From: Streptomyces lincolnensis
GTDB lineage: Bacteria > Actinomycetota > Actinomycetes > Streptomycetales > Streptomycetaceae
Length of the DNA stretch: 64,000 nt
Assembly: GCF_001685355.1 (NCBI RefSeq)
Contig: NZ_CP016438.1
Coordinates: 248,001 to 312,000 of the forward strand
Direction: 5' to 3'
Each line of letters begins with the position of its first letter. Positions within the stretch are counted from its first letter, which is position 1. The notes under the pieces are model-generated. The model saw only the letters and a program-made list of their open reading frames with translations. It had not been told where the DNA came from and searched no databases. The translations under genes and the position numbers were made by a program. Below, piece after piece: positions 9,835 to 19,249 of the stretch.

Positions 9835-10520
9835 GAGGGGCTTTCGGTCGGTGCGGTGTCCGCGACCAGGCGACCGTCGCGCAGGTGAACCCTGCGGGGC
9901 AACTGGTCGGCGATGTCACGGTCATGGGTGATGAGCGCGATCGTGGTACCCGCCGCGTTGAGTTCGGTCAACAGGGCGAGCGCCGCGGCGCCGTTGGCGG
10001 TGTCGAGTGCGCCGGTCGGCTCGTCGGCGAGGACCAGAGCCGGCTCATGGACGACCGCGCGGGCTATGGCGACCCGTTGGCGCTCCCCTCCGGAGAGCTG
10101 CCCCGGCAGGTGGCCGGCCCGGCGGGCGAGTCCGACCCGGGCCAGGGCCTCTTCGGCCAGTTTCTTCCGGTGCTTCCTGGGCACACCGGCGTACAGCAGG
10201 CCGGTCGCCACGTTCTCCGCCGCGGTGAGTCCGTCCGTCAGGTGGAAGTGCTGGAAGACGAAACCCAGGCGCCGCCCGCGCAGGGCGGACAATTGGCGGT
10301 CGGACAACTCGGCCACGTCCTGCCCCTCGATGACCACGCTGCCGCTGGTGGGCGGGGCCAGCGTGCCCATGATGTGGAGCAGTGTGGACTTGCCGGAGCC
10401 GGACGGGCCGAGGATGGCCAGCAGTTCGCCCTGCGCGACGGACAGGGAGACCCGGTCGAGGGCTCTCACTTCGGGGGGATAGGTCACGCTCGCCTCGTGC
10501 ACGCTGATCACCTGGGTCAT
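9831..10520 (-). CDS. MacB/LolD-type ABC transporter ATPase
   Basis: 229 residues. Walker [10 protein letters not shown] (about residue 38), Q-loop FQHFHL, signature [14 protein letters not shown], and Walker [13 protein letters not shown]. These are typical of the short ATPases that pair with FtsX permeases. ATGA overlaps join it to the adaptor upstream and the permease downstream, so the three are translationally coupled. Confidence 0.92.
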   Translation of the reverse strand: MTQVISVHEASVTYPPEVRALDRVSLSVAQGELLAILGPSGSGKSTLLHIMGTLAPPTSGSVVIEGQDVAELSDRQLSALRGRRLGFVFQHFHLTDGLTAAENVATGLLYAGVPRKHRKKLAEEALARVGLARRAGHLPGQLSGGERQRVAIARAVVHEPALVLADEPTGALDTANGAAALALLTELNAAGTTIALITHDRDIADQLPRRVHLRDGRLVADTAPTESPS

Positions 10521-11851
10521 GCCGTGGTTTCCACCTTCATGCCCTCGCTGATGCCCTGGCCGCTGATCTCGACCAGTCCCCTGGCGAACATGCCCGTGTC
10601 GACCGGGACGAGCCGGCCGCCGGAGAGCCGGACCGCGTACCCTCCCTCGCGCAGGGCGAGCAGGGCGCCGACCGGGACGGCGAGTACGTCCTTCTTGGAC
10701 TCCCCCTGGAACTGGGCCTGCACGGGAGCGGAGTCGATGCCCTTGACGGCCTGTGGGTCGTCCAGCGACACGGTGACGTTGGTCTTGGTCTGCCCCGTGT
10801 TGCCCTCATCATCCTGGTTTGCCTGCACGATGGTGCTGATCGCAGCGACCCGGCCCGCGGCGGTGGACTGGTCGGCCAGCACCACGGTGACCCGCTGGCC
10901 CGACTTGATGGACCCGATGTCGAGCGACTCCACCGGAACGGTCACGGACTTGGTGGTGGCGGTCACCGTCATCAGGTCGCCCGACGCCTCGTCCCCGGGC
11001 TGGGCGAGGACGTCCGAGACCCGCACCGCGGACTTCGTCACGACCACGTCGGAGATGTCGAGGATGCCGGTCGGCTCGATGCCCACGGCCTTCTGCCAGC
11101 GCTTGATCGCGGACATCAGGGACGTGGTGAGCACTCCGTCACCCTCCCTGACCGTGGACTGCGACGGACTTGGGCTCGGTGACCCCTCCTGTGACGCATC
11201 GGTTCCTTTGCCCGCTCCGCCGTCCGGAGCCGAGGGCCGGCCGGCCGGGGGCTCGGTCGGCGCCGGCCCAGGGCCCGTTGTCACGGGCGGGGGGTCTCCC
11301 GCGGGGGCCTGCTGCCGGACGACCGTGCCCGGCGCCGGCTGTGCCCCGATGTCGTAGCCGAGAGCCCTGAGGTTGTCGGCGACGACCCGTACGTCACGGC
11401 CGACGCTGCCGGGGGTGTCGAGCCTGCGGTACAGCGGTGTGTCGCCGTAGAAGACCACGGCGGAACGCTCATCGACGCGGTACAGCTGCCGGCCGCGCTC
11501 GACCGTCGCACCCCGGTTCGGAAGCCATGTCACCCGCCCTTCGCCGGCACTGCGGATCGTGCGCGCGGAGTCGTAGCCGAGCGTCCCCTGCATTTCCCTG
11601 ATGCCCGACAGATCCGTTCTCACCACGGCGATCTTTTTGATCTTCGGGCCGGACTCGGGTTCGGAGCCGTTCCCGCCCTGGCCGACCCACAGCAGACCGG
11701 CGCCCGTTCCTCCTGCCAGCAGCACAGCGACGACGGCCAGACAGACGGCCTTCTTCTTCCGGCGGCCGGCCGCCGGTTTGCGGGGGCCTGCCCCTTCCTG
11801 GACCGTCATCCGCAGGGGCATGGTGTCCGAGGCGTCGCGCTCACTTGCCAC
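10517..11851 (-). CDS. Membrane-fusion/adaptor protein with peptidoglycan-binding domain
   Basis: 444 residues with one N-terminal membrane anchor ([22 protein letters not shown]). HlyD-like beta-barrel and hairpin regions surround a Pro/Gly-rich insert and a PG_binding_1-like stretch ([20 protein letters not shown]). The C-terminal half has the repeated barrel strands of periplasmic adaptors ([17 protein letters not shown]). In Gram-positive MacB-like systems such proteins form the extracytoplasmic sleeve. The GTG start at 11851 overlaps the lipoprotein stop by 11 bases. The peptidoglycan-binding call is by pattern only. Confidence 0.75.
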   Translation of the reverse strand: MASERDASDTMPLRMTVQEGAGPRKPAAGRRKKKAVCLAVVAVLLAGGTGAGLLWVGQGGNGSEPESGPKIKKIAVVRTDLSGIREMQGTLGYDSARTIRSAGEGRVTWLPNRGATVERGRQLYRVDERSAVVFYGDTPLYRRLDTPGSVGRDVRVVADNLRALGYDIGAQPAPGTVVRQQAPAGDPPPVTTGPGPAPTEPPAGRPSAPDGGAGKGTDASQEGSPSPSPSQSTVREGDGVLTTSLMSAIKRWQKAVGIEPTGILDISDVVVTKSAVRVSDVLAQPGDEASGDLMTVTATTKSVTVPVESLDIGSIKSGQRVTVVLADQSTAAGRVAAISTIVQANQDDEGNTGQTKTNVTVSLDDPQAVKGIDSAPVQAQFQGESKKDVLAVPVGALLALREGGYAVRLSGGRLVPVDTGMFARGLVEISGQGISEGMKVETTA

Positions 11852-12473
11852 TGAACGCCTCTATCATGCATTCCTGGTCGATCTGGTCGGCATTCTTGGG
11901 CGGATTCGCACCGGGCTTGTAGTTCCAGCCGCCTCCGTCGGGAAGGGGGTTCACCTTGAGCCCTCTGCGGTTGTCGCACGCGATCCACTTGGTGTAATCG
12001 TCCATGTAGTCGGGGTTCTTCTTCGGGTCCAGCTCCGGGGGCGGCAGCGGCCGCTTTCCGAGACATGCCTTTTCCACTTCCGGACGCTCTTTGGCCACAT
12101 CTATACCGGGGAACCACAGTGATCCGGGATCGGCTTCCGGCATTTTGTTCCCCGGCGACGGAATGGGCACTCCGTGATCCTTGAGGCAGCGCAGGTAGCC
12201 CTGGTACATGCGCACTTCCTCGACGTCCGTGGTGTCCATCCGGATCTGGGGGCGGCCGGACTCGGAATCGTCGGCCGCCGGACTCTTCGTCACGCCGCCC
12301 TTTCCACCTCCACCGGACTCCGTGACGGAGGCAACTCCGTCCCCCTGGCCCGCGGCGTCTCCCCCGGAGCAGCCGGCGATCAGCGTCACCGCCAGCACGG
12401 CACAGGAGAGGAAAAGGGACTTCTTGTACGGGCGGTCCGGACCGGGGTCACGGCGGCCTGAGTCGTTTCGCAT
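11841..12473 (-). CDS. Hypothetical secreted lipoprotein
   Basis: 210 residues. The signal peptide ends in a lipobox (VLAVTLIAGCSGG, Cys near residue 35). A low-complexity Gly/Ser linker and a domain of about 130 residues follow, with four further Cys residues (LRCLKDHG, EKACLGK, IACDN, QECM) that could form disulfides. No family is recognised with certainty. It is first in the exporter operon and overlaps the adaptor gene, so it probably assists export or sensing. OmpR-type repeats lie just upstream. Confidence 0.75.
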   Translation of the reverse strand: MRNDSGRRDPGPDRPYKKSLFLSCAVLAVTLIAGCSGGDAAGQGDGVASVTESGGGGKGGVTKSPAADDSESGRPQIRMDTTDVEEVRMYQGYLRCLKDHGVPIPSPGNKMPEADPGSLWFPGIDVAKERPEVEKACLGKRPLPPPELDPKKNPDYMDDYTKWIACDNRRGLKVNPLPDGGGWNYKPGANPPKNADQIDQECMIEAFSGK

Positions 12474-12494
12474 GCCTGGAATCGTGACAAGGCT

Positions 12495-12558
12495 TTGTCA
12501 GAAAGGTGTCAACACTTCCCCCACCGGACCCCTTCCTGCGATTGTCAGGAAGTTGTCA
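12495..12558. promoter_or_regulatory. OmpR-type direct repeats (probable response-regulator sites)
   Basis: Two pairs of TTGTCA-like hexamers: TTGTCA (12495)/GTGTCA (12506) and TTGTCA (12542)/TTGTCA (12553). Start-to-start spacing is 11 bases within each pair and 47 bases between pairs. Eleven-base phased direct repeats are the hallmark of OmpR/PhoB-family binding sites. They lie in the 144-base region between the divergent exporter operon and the response-regulator gene, so one regulator could control both. Confidence 0.65.
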
Positions 12559-12617
12559 GAGAATTGAGCCAAAATTACCGGCGTTCACCTCCCGCTCCGC
12601 AGGCTTATCATCGGGCC

Positions 12618-13316
12618 ATGTCCGCATACGTACTGGTGGCCGAAGACGACGAAAAACAGGCAGAACTGATCCGTCGTTACCTGGTGCACGACGGCCATGC
12701 CGTGACCGTGGCGCACGACGGCCCGACAGCCCTCAAGGAAGCCATCCAGCGTCCACCCGACCTGCTCGTTCTCGACTGGATGCTGCCGGGTCTGGACGGG
12801 ATGGAGATATGCCGCCGCATACGCGCCACGGGCGATATGCCCATTCTGATGCTCACCGCCCGCTCCACCGAGGACGATCTGCTCCTCGGCCTGGACATCG
12901 GGGCGGACGACTACATGACCAAGCCGTACAGGCCGCGCGAACTGGTGGCCCGCATCCGGACCCTGCTGCGGCGCAGCCGGCGTCCGGAGCGCGCGGAGGA
13001 AGTGCTCCTGAAGGCCGGCCCCCTGACCGTGGCCCCGGACCGCCATGAGGTGTCCCTCCACGGCCGCCCGGTGAACTGCACTCCCGGCGAGTTCCGCCTG
13101 CTCAGCACGTTGGCAGCCGCACCCGACCGGGTCTTCACCCGGGCTCAGCTGCTGCACTGCATCACCGACCACGGCCGAGCGGTCACCGAACGCACCGTGG
13201 ACATGCACATACTGAACCTGCGGAAGAAGATCGAGACCTCGCCGCACAGACCGGAGTTCCTGCTGACCGTCCACGGCGTCGGTTACAAGCTGTCCCGAGG
13301 CCGCCGTGAGGTCTGA
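12618..13316 (+). CDS. OmpR/PhoB-family response regulator
   Basis: 232 residues. The receiver domain has phosphoacceptor D53 in LVLDWMLPG, the acidic pair in VAEDDE, and the conserved Lys in DYMTKPYRPREL. The C-terminal winged helix (residues 135-228) reads TPGEFRLLSTLAAAPDRVFT, ending LTVHGVGYKLSR. The ATG at 12618 is chosen because the receiver begins there; the ribosome site is weak. It overlaps the kinase start by 11 bases. Confidence 0.9.
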   Translation: MSAYVLVAEDDEKQAELIRRYLVHDGHAVTVAHDGPTALKEAIQRPPDLLVLDWMLPGLDGMEICRRIRATGDMPILMLTARSTEDDLLLGLDIGADDYMTKPYRPRELVARIRTLLRRSRRPERAEEVLLKAGPLTVAPDRHEVSLHGRPVNCTPGEFRLLSTLAAAPDRVFTRAQLLHCITDHGRAVTERTVDMHILNLRKKIETSPHRPEFLLTVHGVGYKLSRGRREV

Positions 13317-15090
13317 AATCCCGCTCCGCAACAGCCTGTTGTCCCGGCTGCTGGTCACCTCCGTGCTGATCTCCCTGGTGTCCATCGGGGCCACTGCCTG
13401 GCTGACGGTACGCGGCACCACCGTCGCCATCGAGCAGGAGCGGGGCCAGGCCCTCGCGGACGACGCCACCGTCCAGGACACTCTGGAGGGCTTCGCCGCG
13501 ACGCACCGGAACTGGAACGGTGTCGAGCGCACCGTCCTTGATCTCTCCCGGTCGACGGGGCGCACCATCATCCTGACCACGCGAGCGCGCCAGGTCATCA
13601 CCACGTCGCATCGGTCGGCCGCGGAACGGCTGCCCCTCAACGAGAGCGCCGTGATCGATCCTCTGCACGTCGCTCCGTCCACGGATCAGGATGTCGGCCA
13701 GGCGGAGCGGACATCCCACATCGACCCACGCGCCGTCGGCCCCTACCGACTGCCCGCCGAGGAACGGGCGAAGCTGCGACGGATCGCCCGCGATGAGGTC
13801 AGCTGCCTCTACGGCCGGGTGGGAGTACGCGCGCACATCGTCGAGGAGGCCAGTGGCAGACCCGCCTTGCGCACGCTCAGGGCCTCGCAGGACTTCATCC
13901 CGGCCTGCGCGACCAAGCTCATGCTCCAACCCACCCCGACCGAGGCCGCGGCCCTCGCCGAGCTCACCGGACTCGTCCGCGGCTGCGCCGGGCGCAACCA
14001 CGTACGCCTGCCCGAACCGCTGATCATCACGGTGGACTTCCGGGTGGAAGGCGACGACTCGGCGCGGGGTTCCGCCGCTGTGGACGACTGTGTGGAGGAA
14101 GGCCGGCGGGAGCAGTTGGCGGCGCATGTCGCCCCCGCGGCCCTCCTGTTCGTCACCAGCCCGCCCCGCACGGCCACCGCCGTCTTCGACCTGTCACCGG
14201 CCGGCACCCTCAGGGTCCTGGCCACCACCGGTCTGGTCCTGGCCGCCACCATCGCCGTCACCGCCGTCATCGCGATCAGGCTGGTACGTCCGCTGCGCGC
14301 GCTGACCCACGCGGCCCGCGCCCCCACGGGCCGGCACCTCCGTATCCCCGTCACCACCAAGGACGAGACCGGCTATCTGGCGGCCGCCCTCAACGACTTG
14401 TCGGAACGCCGCGAACGCACCGACGAGCAGCGCCGGGTCATGGTCAGCGACATCGCCCACGAACTACGCACGCCCCTCACCAATATCCGCGGCTGGCTGG
14501 ACGCGGCGCAGGACGGCCTGGCCGAGCCCGACTCGGCGCTCCTCACCTCGCTCCAGGAGGAGGCGGGCCTCCTCCAGCACATCGTGGACGACCTCCAGGT
14601 GCTCGCCGCCGCCGACGCCGGCACCCTGCGCCTGCGTCCACAGAAGTTGGACCTCCGCGAGCTGATCGAGCAGACCATGGGCGCGCACCGGGCGAGGGCA
14701 GACGCAGGGGGTGTCGAGACCGTCGTCCATGCCCCGGACGGCCTCTCGGTCCACGCCGATCCGGTCCGCCTCCGCCAGGTCCTGGGCAACCTTCTGTCCA
14801 ACGCGATACGCCACACGCCGCCGGACGGCCGCGTCACCCTCAGCGCCCGCCGCGTGGCGGGCGCCGTCGCCATCGAGGTGAAGGACACGGGCAGCGGCAT
14901 CCGCCAGGAGGACCTGCCCCGGGTGTTCGACCGCTTCTGGCGGGCCGAACAGTCCCGCGACAGGCGGACGGGCGGCAGCGGGCTGGGGCTGTCCATCGTC
15001 AGACAGCTGGTGCAGGCACACGGCGGAGATGTCTCCGTGGCGAGCCGGCCGCACGTGGAGACGGTGTTCCTGGTGCGGCTGCCGGGCTGA
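13306..15090 (+). CDS. Sensor histidine kinase
   Basis: 594 residues. TM1 near residues 12-32; a large extracytoplasmic sensor of about 250 residues with several Cys (EVSCLYGR, FIPACATK, RGCAGRN); TM2 near 300-325. A HAMP segment leads to HisKA with H385 in VSDIAHELRTPL and an ATPase domain (LLSNAIRHTPP, DTGSGI, GGSGLGLSIV). The sensor is long for this class and resembles no family I can name. The GTG start lies inside the regulator gene (11-base overlap). The divergent exporter suggests it senses envelope stress or an antimicrobial. Confidence 0.88.
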   Translation: MRSEIPLRNSLLSRLLVTSVLISLVSIGATAWLTVRGTTVAIEQERGQALADDATVQDTLEGFAATHRNWNGVERTVLDLSRSTGRTIILTTRARQVITTSHRSAAERLPLNESAVIDPLHVAPSTDQDVGQAERTSHIDPRAVGPYRLPAEERAKLRRIARDEVSCLYGRVGVRAHIVEEASGRPALRTLRASQDFIPACATKLMLQPTPTEAAALAELTGLVRGCAGRNHVRLPEPLIITVDFRVEGDDSARGSAAVDDCVEEGRREQLAAHVAPAALLFVTSPPRTATAVFDLSPAGTLRVLATTGLVLAATIAVTAVIAIRLVRPLRALTHAARAPTGRHLRIPVTTKDETGYLAAALNDLSERRERTDEQRRVMVSDIAHELRTPLTNIRGWLDAAQDGLAEPDSALLTSLQEEAGLLQHIVDDLQVLAAADAGTLRLRPQKLDLRELIEQTMGAHRARADAGGVETVVHAPDGLSVHADPVRLRQVLGNLLSNAIRHTPPDGRVTLSARRVAGAVAIEVKDTGSGIRQEDLPRVFDRFWRAEQSRDRRTGGSGLGLSIVRQLVQAHGGDVSVASRPHVETVFLVRLPG

Positions 15091-15460
15091 TCCGTGCGTC
15101 ACAGTCCGGGCGGCTCCCCCGGGGCCGGCGGATCAGCGACCGGCTCAGTGGGCCCCGAGCGCAGGAGTCGGCCGTGGCGTTCCGGTGCCGTGAAAGAGTC
15201 TGCCGCCAGGACGGGCCGGCGTCGGTCCCAGACGGGTGTCGTAGTGGAGCTGGTCGCGGTGGTCGGCGAGACAGCGGTGGCAGCTCATGACGGCCTCGCG
15301 GCGAGTGGCGGGAAACTGTTCGGCTGCGGCCTGGAGGGGCCCTGGAGTTCTTCCACCCACTGTCGAGCCCCAGTGCCATGCTCTGACGGGACGGTTCACT
15401 GATGCTGCTCATGAACAGCAGAACGAAGCCCTCGCCGGCCTCGTCCTCGGCGACGCCCGC

Positions 15461-15544
15461 CTGCATCACGTCACTTGTCCCACTGCCGTGGCCGCCGGAG
15501 AAGACCTGAGCACCGGGCTGGTGCCAGACGACGTCCTCGGTGAA
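15461..15544 (-). pseudogene. NTF2/SnoaL-like gene fragment
   Basis: The minus strand reads FTEDVVWHQPGAQVFSGG, closely matching FTDDIVWHQPGTNQFSGS of the intact paralogue at 27555-27956. Only about 28 residues align before similarity is lost, so this is a scrap of a third family member. It lies between the sensor kinase and an HxlR gene, 20 bases from the shared regulatory element at 15565. Confidence 0.6.
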
Positions 15545-15564
15545 CGTGCTGCCCGCGGAGTCCG

Positions 15565-15583
15565 TATACTTACCGCCGGTAAC
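15565..15583 (+). promoter_or_regulatory. Shared HxlR-type element, copy E
   Basis: TATACTTACCGCCGGTAAC contains the inverted repeat TTACC-GCC-GGTAA (15570-15582). It lies 30 bases upstream of the HxlR start at 15613. Related sequences occur at 16644, 27998, 36849 and 37589. HxlR/DUF24 regulators bind short inverted repeats of this kind, so this is a candidate autoregulatory operator. Confidence 0.55.
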
Positions 15584-15612
15584 AGCCACTACGACACCAC
15601 TGATGAGGCTGC

Positions 15613-15987
15613 GTGACGCCGCCAGAGTTTCCGACCTTCGATGTCATGACGGCGACCTGCCCGTCCCGTACCTCACTCGCCCGCATCGCCAACAAGTGGA
15701 CGGCCATGGTGGTCATCGCGCTCAGCACCGGCCGCATGCGCTTTCGCGAACTGCGCACCAGCGTCGACGGCATCAGCGCCAAGGTCCTCACCGAGACCCT
15801 CCGAGACCTGGAGCGCGACGGAATCGTCACCCGGCACGTGTACGCCGAGGTCCCGCCCCGGGTCGAATACGAGTTGACCGCGTTGGGGCGCACTCTGTAC
15901 ACCCCGCTTCAGGCACTGGGCCTCTGGACCGAGGAACACTTCAGCGAGGTGCTCGCGGCACGCGAGAGCTACGACGCCCGGCAGTGA
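15613..15987 (+). CDS. HxlR-family transcriptional regulator (copy 1)
   Basis: 124 residues, a single winged-helix HxlR domain. The N-terminal Cys in MTATCPSR (residue 16) is the position used for redox or electrophile sensing in YodB/HypR relatives. The recognition region reads RMRFRELRTSVDGISAKVL, with LRDLERDGIVTRHVYAEVPP forming the wing. The GTG at 15613 is taken; an internal ATG, 13 residues on, is possible. It is about 85-90% identical by eye to the protein at 36902-37270, so the two are recent duplicates. Confidence 0.88.
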   Translation: MTPPEFPTFDVMTATCPSRTSLARIANKWTAMVVIALSTGRMRFRELRTSVDGISAKVLTETLRDLERDGIVTRHVYAEVPPRVEYELTALGRTLYTPLQALGLWTEEHFSEVLAARESYDARQ

Positions 15988-16064
15988 CCGCGGCCGTGGC
16001 CGGTGACCAGAGGCATGCATGTGGTGAAACGTCGCCGCGGAGGGGACCCGAGAATGCGGGCGAT

Positions 16065-16460
16065 CTACTGACCCCAGAAGGCGTCCTCGGCCTGCTGGTC
16101 GCTGGAGAACAGCCACATCTCGACGATCTTGCCGTCCTTGAGGCGCAGGACATCCACGCCGTCCATGCTCATGGAGGCGCCCTCGCGCTGCCCGGCGAAG
16201 TGGATCGAGGCGGCCACCATGTCGCCGTTGCCCATGAGGGCGTTGATCGTGTCGATGGCGAAGGAGCCCTGGCTGGCTTCCATCATCCCGCCGAGCATCG
16301 CGAAGACGGCGTCGCGCCCCTTGCGCTCGCCGGAAAACTGGTTGGCTCCCGGCTGATACCAGACGATGTCCTCGTCCAGGAGCTCCCCGACCTTGGCCAG
16401 GTCACCCTTCTGTACGGCCTGGAAGTACTCACGTGCGATGTCGACGTTCTTACTGGTCAT
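16065..16460 (-). CDS. NTF2/SnoaL-like protein (copy 1)
   Basis: 131 residues with the cone-shaped NTF2 fold: an N-terminal helix VDIAREYFQAVQKGDLAKVG, the DEDIVWYQPGANQFSG strand, and a C-terminal VLRLKDGKIVEMWLFSSDQQ block ending EDAFWGQ. The ATG at 16460 has AAAGGAG 7 bases upstream; an upstream ATG lacks a ribosome site. Such proteins are isomerases, cyclases or small-molecule binders, and no catalytic assignment is possible. It lies beside an HxlR gene, and three other loci in the window carry intact or broken relatives. Confidence 0.82.
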   Translation of the reverse strand: MTSKNVDIAREYFQAVQKGDLAKVGELLDEDIVWYQPGANQFSGERKGRDAVFAMLGGMMEASQGSFAIDTINALMGNGDMVAASIHFAGQREGASMSMDGVDVLRLKDGKIVEMWLFSSDQQAEDAFWGQ

Positions 16461-17177
16461 GACAACACTCCTTTGCGCCTCTGACATGGAGGCCGTACGA
16501 CTTACAACTCGGGATGGATCAAGAGCACGCGGTCAGGCTGGGGAGACCCGCTCGTCAGACCGTGGCCGGCCGTTGAAGTGCACACGTGCCGCGACGGTGG
16601 CGAAGTCCCCTCTCCTGCGGCGAGTTCTCCCGCCGCGCCTCCATACTCGCCACCCGTAACCAGGCACCTCAACGTAACCAATGAGGTGACGTGACGCACG
16701 TCACATATGCACTCACCCCGCGGAGGCCGCGACTGGAAGGTGAGGGGACCGCCCGCTCCATTCACCCGATCTATCGGACCTTCCACACCTTGCACCTCGG
16801 CTGCTTGATCCTCGGCATTGCGTGTTTCATCAGCTGTGATCGCTGGATTCCGTCGATCCCCTAGACAGATCTCGCGCCGAAGCCCCTTAATAGATCCGAT
16901 GTAACTCTGGTGAAACACCCGCCGTGCGGGCGACCTCTCCCGCATTCGCCGCCTGTAGGTGACCAGTCACGCCGTTCAGTCGGCTGTCGAGCCGCAGCAC
17001 CGTGTGTTGTCCCGCGAAGAGTCGAGAGGACACGTTGTCAGAGCCGATTCAGGACAGGAATGCCCGATGCCCGGCGCACCGAAAGGCTGATGCCGGCCGC
17101 CGCCCTGAGTGTGTTTCCCCTGCTCATCGCCGGATTGCGTCACCGCTGTCACCCCCATCGATACACAGGAGTGCGCC
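16461..17177. other. Intergenic region carrying shared element A
   Basis: About 717 bases between divergent NTF2-like and fucosidase genes. It contains the regulatory element at 16644-16683 and, just beyond it, a GTGACGCACGTCAC-like dyad. No convincing gene was found; the frames present lack motifs and ribosome sites. Confidence 0.5.
16644..16683. promoter_or_regulatory. Shared HxlR-type element, copy A
   Basis: TACTCGCCACCCGTAAC (16644-16660) followed by CACCTCAACGTAACCAATG (16665-16683). The second block is identical at 28019-28037 and 37611-37629. It lies about 185 bases upstream of NTF2-like copy 1. The long identity suggests the NTF2-like loci were duplicated with their promoters. Confidence 0.55.
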
Positions 17178-19121
17178 ATGTCCTCACGACGGATGACTCG
17201 CCGTACGTTTCTGGGCGCGGGTGCGGCGAGCGCCGCGACCGCCCTGCCGATCGTCCCCGGCTTCTCCGGCCTTCTGTCGCAGGCGGCCGCCGCGGACACG
17301 CAGACCAAGCTGAGCAAGATGGTCGACATGCGGTTCGGCATGTTCAACCACTTCAGTCTCGGCACGTTCACGAACCAGGAATGGGCCGAACCCCACCAGA
17401 GCCCCACCCTCTTCGCTCCCCCAAGCGTCAACTGCGCGCAGTGGGCCGACGCGGCGGTTGCCGCGAAGATGAGTTACGGCATCCTGACCACCAAGCACCA
17501 TGACGGCTTCGCCCTGTGGCCGAGCGCCTACGGCACCCAGAACGTCGCGAACAGCTCCTACAAGCAGGACGTGGTCCGGGCGTACTGCGACGCCTTCCGG
17601 GCGAAGGGGCTGAAGGTCGGGTTCTACTACTCGATCTGGGACCGCACCTTCGGCGTCGAGGCCTGGGAGAGCCGGCACAAGGTGACCGGACTCGACATCA
17701 CCGATGCCATCCAGCCCGGCGACATGACCTTCATCCTCGGCCAGATCACCGAGTTGCTCACCAACTACGGCACTATTGACATGTTCATGACCGACGGTTA
17801 TGCGTGGCAGATGGGGCAGCAGGCCGTCTCGTACCAGAGGATCCGTTCGCTGGTGCAGCAGTTGCAGCCTGACTGCGTCATGATCGACATCGGTGGACTG
17901 TCTGAGCCCTTCCTCAGCGACGCGATCTTCTTCGAGGAACCGCTGGGCATCACAGCGCCGGCGGGCAACACCTACGCCGGAATGCAGGGGCAGACCATCA
18001 GCGACGGCTGGTTCTGGCACCCCTCCACCCCGACCGAGAGCCTCATGAGCAAAGCGGCGATCCTGTCGCATCTGGCCGACCTGGAGCCGAAGTACACCTC
18101 GTTCATCCTCAACTGCCCGCCCAACCGCAACGGCCTGCTGGACACCAACATCGTCAACCGGCTGGCCGAAGTCGGTGCCGCCTGGAGCCCGGACACCTCC
18201 CGGCCGCCGCTGCCCGCCCAGCCACTGCGCGCCGAGTACCCGGTCACGCCGGTCAACGCGTATGCGACCGCCTTCCACACCGACGAGGGACCGCTCAACG
18301 CCATCGACGGACTCAGCGACGTCCGCTACGAAACCTGCTGGTCGACCTGGAACCTGCCACTGCCCCAGTCCATCACCATCGACCTGGGCGGGGTGTGGAA
18401 CAACGTCTCCGCTCTGGAGTACCTGCCCAAGCAGTGGAACCGCACCAACTCCACCGACGGCGACATCACCTCGTACACCGTCCACACCAGCACCGACGGC
18501 GTCACCTTCACCCAAGTCGCCGCGGGCTCCTGGGCCGGTGACCGCACCCCCAAGCTCGTCGAGTGGCCGGCCAGGAACGTGGGCTTCGTTCGGATCCGGG
18601 TCACTGCGGCCACCGGCGGATACGCCAACATCAGCGGCGTGAGGATCGGCGGCCGGACGGCCAAGCCTGCGCTGGTGTCCACCACACTGCCCGGCGACGG
18701 CACCGTCTACCGGCTGGTCGCCCGGCACAGCGGCAAGGTCGCCGACGTGGAGGGCGCGGGCACCGCCGACGGCACCAACGTCGCTCAGTGGCGATGGCTC
18801 AACCAGGCGAACCAGAAGTGGACCTTCACGAGCACCGGCGACGGCTACTACAAAGTCAAGGGTGTGGGCAGCGGCAGGCTTCTGGAGCTCGCGGGTCTCT
18901 CCCGCGCGGACGGCGGCAACGTCGGCATCTGGAGTGACGCCCGGGCTCCCCAGCAGCAGTGGGCCGTCACGCCCACCGGTGACGGAGGCTACTTCCTCAT
19001 CAACCGCTACAGCGGGCTCTGCCTCGGCGTCGACGAGGGCAGCAGCGCCGATGGAGCCAACATCGAGCAGCAGCCGTACGCGTCACAGTCACGGCAGCAA
19101 TGGCAGATCATCCCGTCCTGA
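17178..19121 (+). CDS. Secreted GH29 alpha-L-fucosidase with CBM32 and ricin-type CBM13
   Basis: 647 residues. The Tat signal peptide MTRRTFLGAGAASAA ends near AAAADTQ (residue 39). The GH29 barrel (about 42-335) contains MRFGMFNHFSLGTF, GILTTKHHDGFALWPS and the candidate nucleophile D206 in IDMFMTDGYAW. An F5/8 type C (CBM32) module follows, roughly 350-495 (AIDGLSDVRYETCW to YANISGVRIGG). A beta-trefoil lectin spans 508-647, with QxW repeats NQKWTF, QQQWAV and RQQWQI. It would release terminal fucose from plant or host glycans outside the cell. The ATG at 17178 has AGGAG 6 bases upstream. It stands alone. Confidence 0.9.
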   Translation: MSSRRMTRRTFLGAGAASAATALPIVPGFSGLLSQAAAADTQTKLSKMVDMRFGMFNHFSLGTFTNQEWAEPHQSPTLFAPPSVNCAQWADAAVAAKMSYGILTTKHHDGFALWPSAYGTQNVANSSYKQDVVRAYCDAFRAKGLKVGFYYSIWDRTFGVEAWESRHKVTGLDITDAIQPGDMTFILGQITELLTNYGTIDMFMTDGYAWQMGQQAVSYQRIRSLVQQLQPDCVMIDIGGLSEPFLSDAIFFEEPLGITAPAGNTYAGMQGQTISDGWFWHPSTPTESLMSKAAILSHLADLEPKYTSFILNCPPNRNGLLDTNIVNRLAEVGAAWSPDTSRPPLPAQPLRAEYPVTPVNAYATAFHTDEGPLNAIDGLSDVRYETCWSTWNLPLPQSITIDLGGVWNNVSALEYLPKQWNRTNSTDGDITSYTVHTSTDGVTFTQVAAGSWAGDRTPKLVEWPARNVGFVRIRVTAATGGYANISGVRIGGRTAKPALVSTTLPGDGTVYRLVARHSGKVADVEGAGTADGTNVAQWRWLNQANQKWTFTSTGDGYYKVKGVGSGRLLELAGLSRADGGNVGIWSDARAPQQQWAVTPTGDGGYFLINRYSGLCLGVDEGSSADGANIEQQPYASQSRQQWQIIPS

Positions 19122-19249
19122 CCCTCACCCCGCCCGCCCCGACGGACCCGGCATCCTGTCCTGACGCACCGTCCAGACAGGCACAGGGCCGGACCTGGTC
19201 AGCGAGACCGTGGTCGTGTCCGACGCCAGAAGGGGCTGGTGATGGTGTG

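Larger units (their letters stand above)
15091..15612. other. Gene-poor spacer with decayed sequence
   Basis: 522 bases without an intact gene. Besides the NTF2-like scrap and the regulatory element, a short minus-strand frame near 15290-15180 carries a CHRCLADHRDQLHYD segment that could be a relic of a small Cys/His protein. I cannot support it as a gene. Confidence 0.4.
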
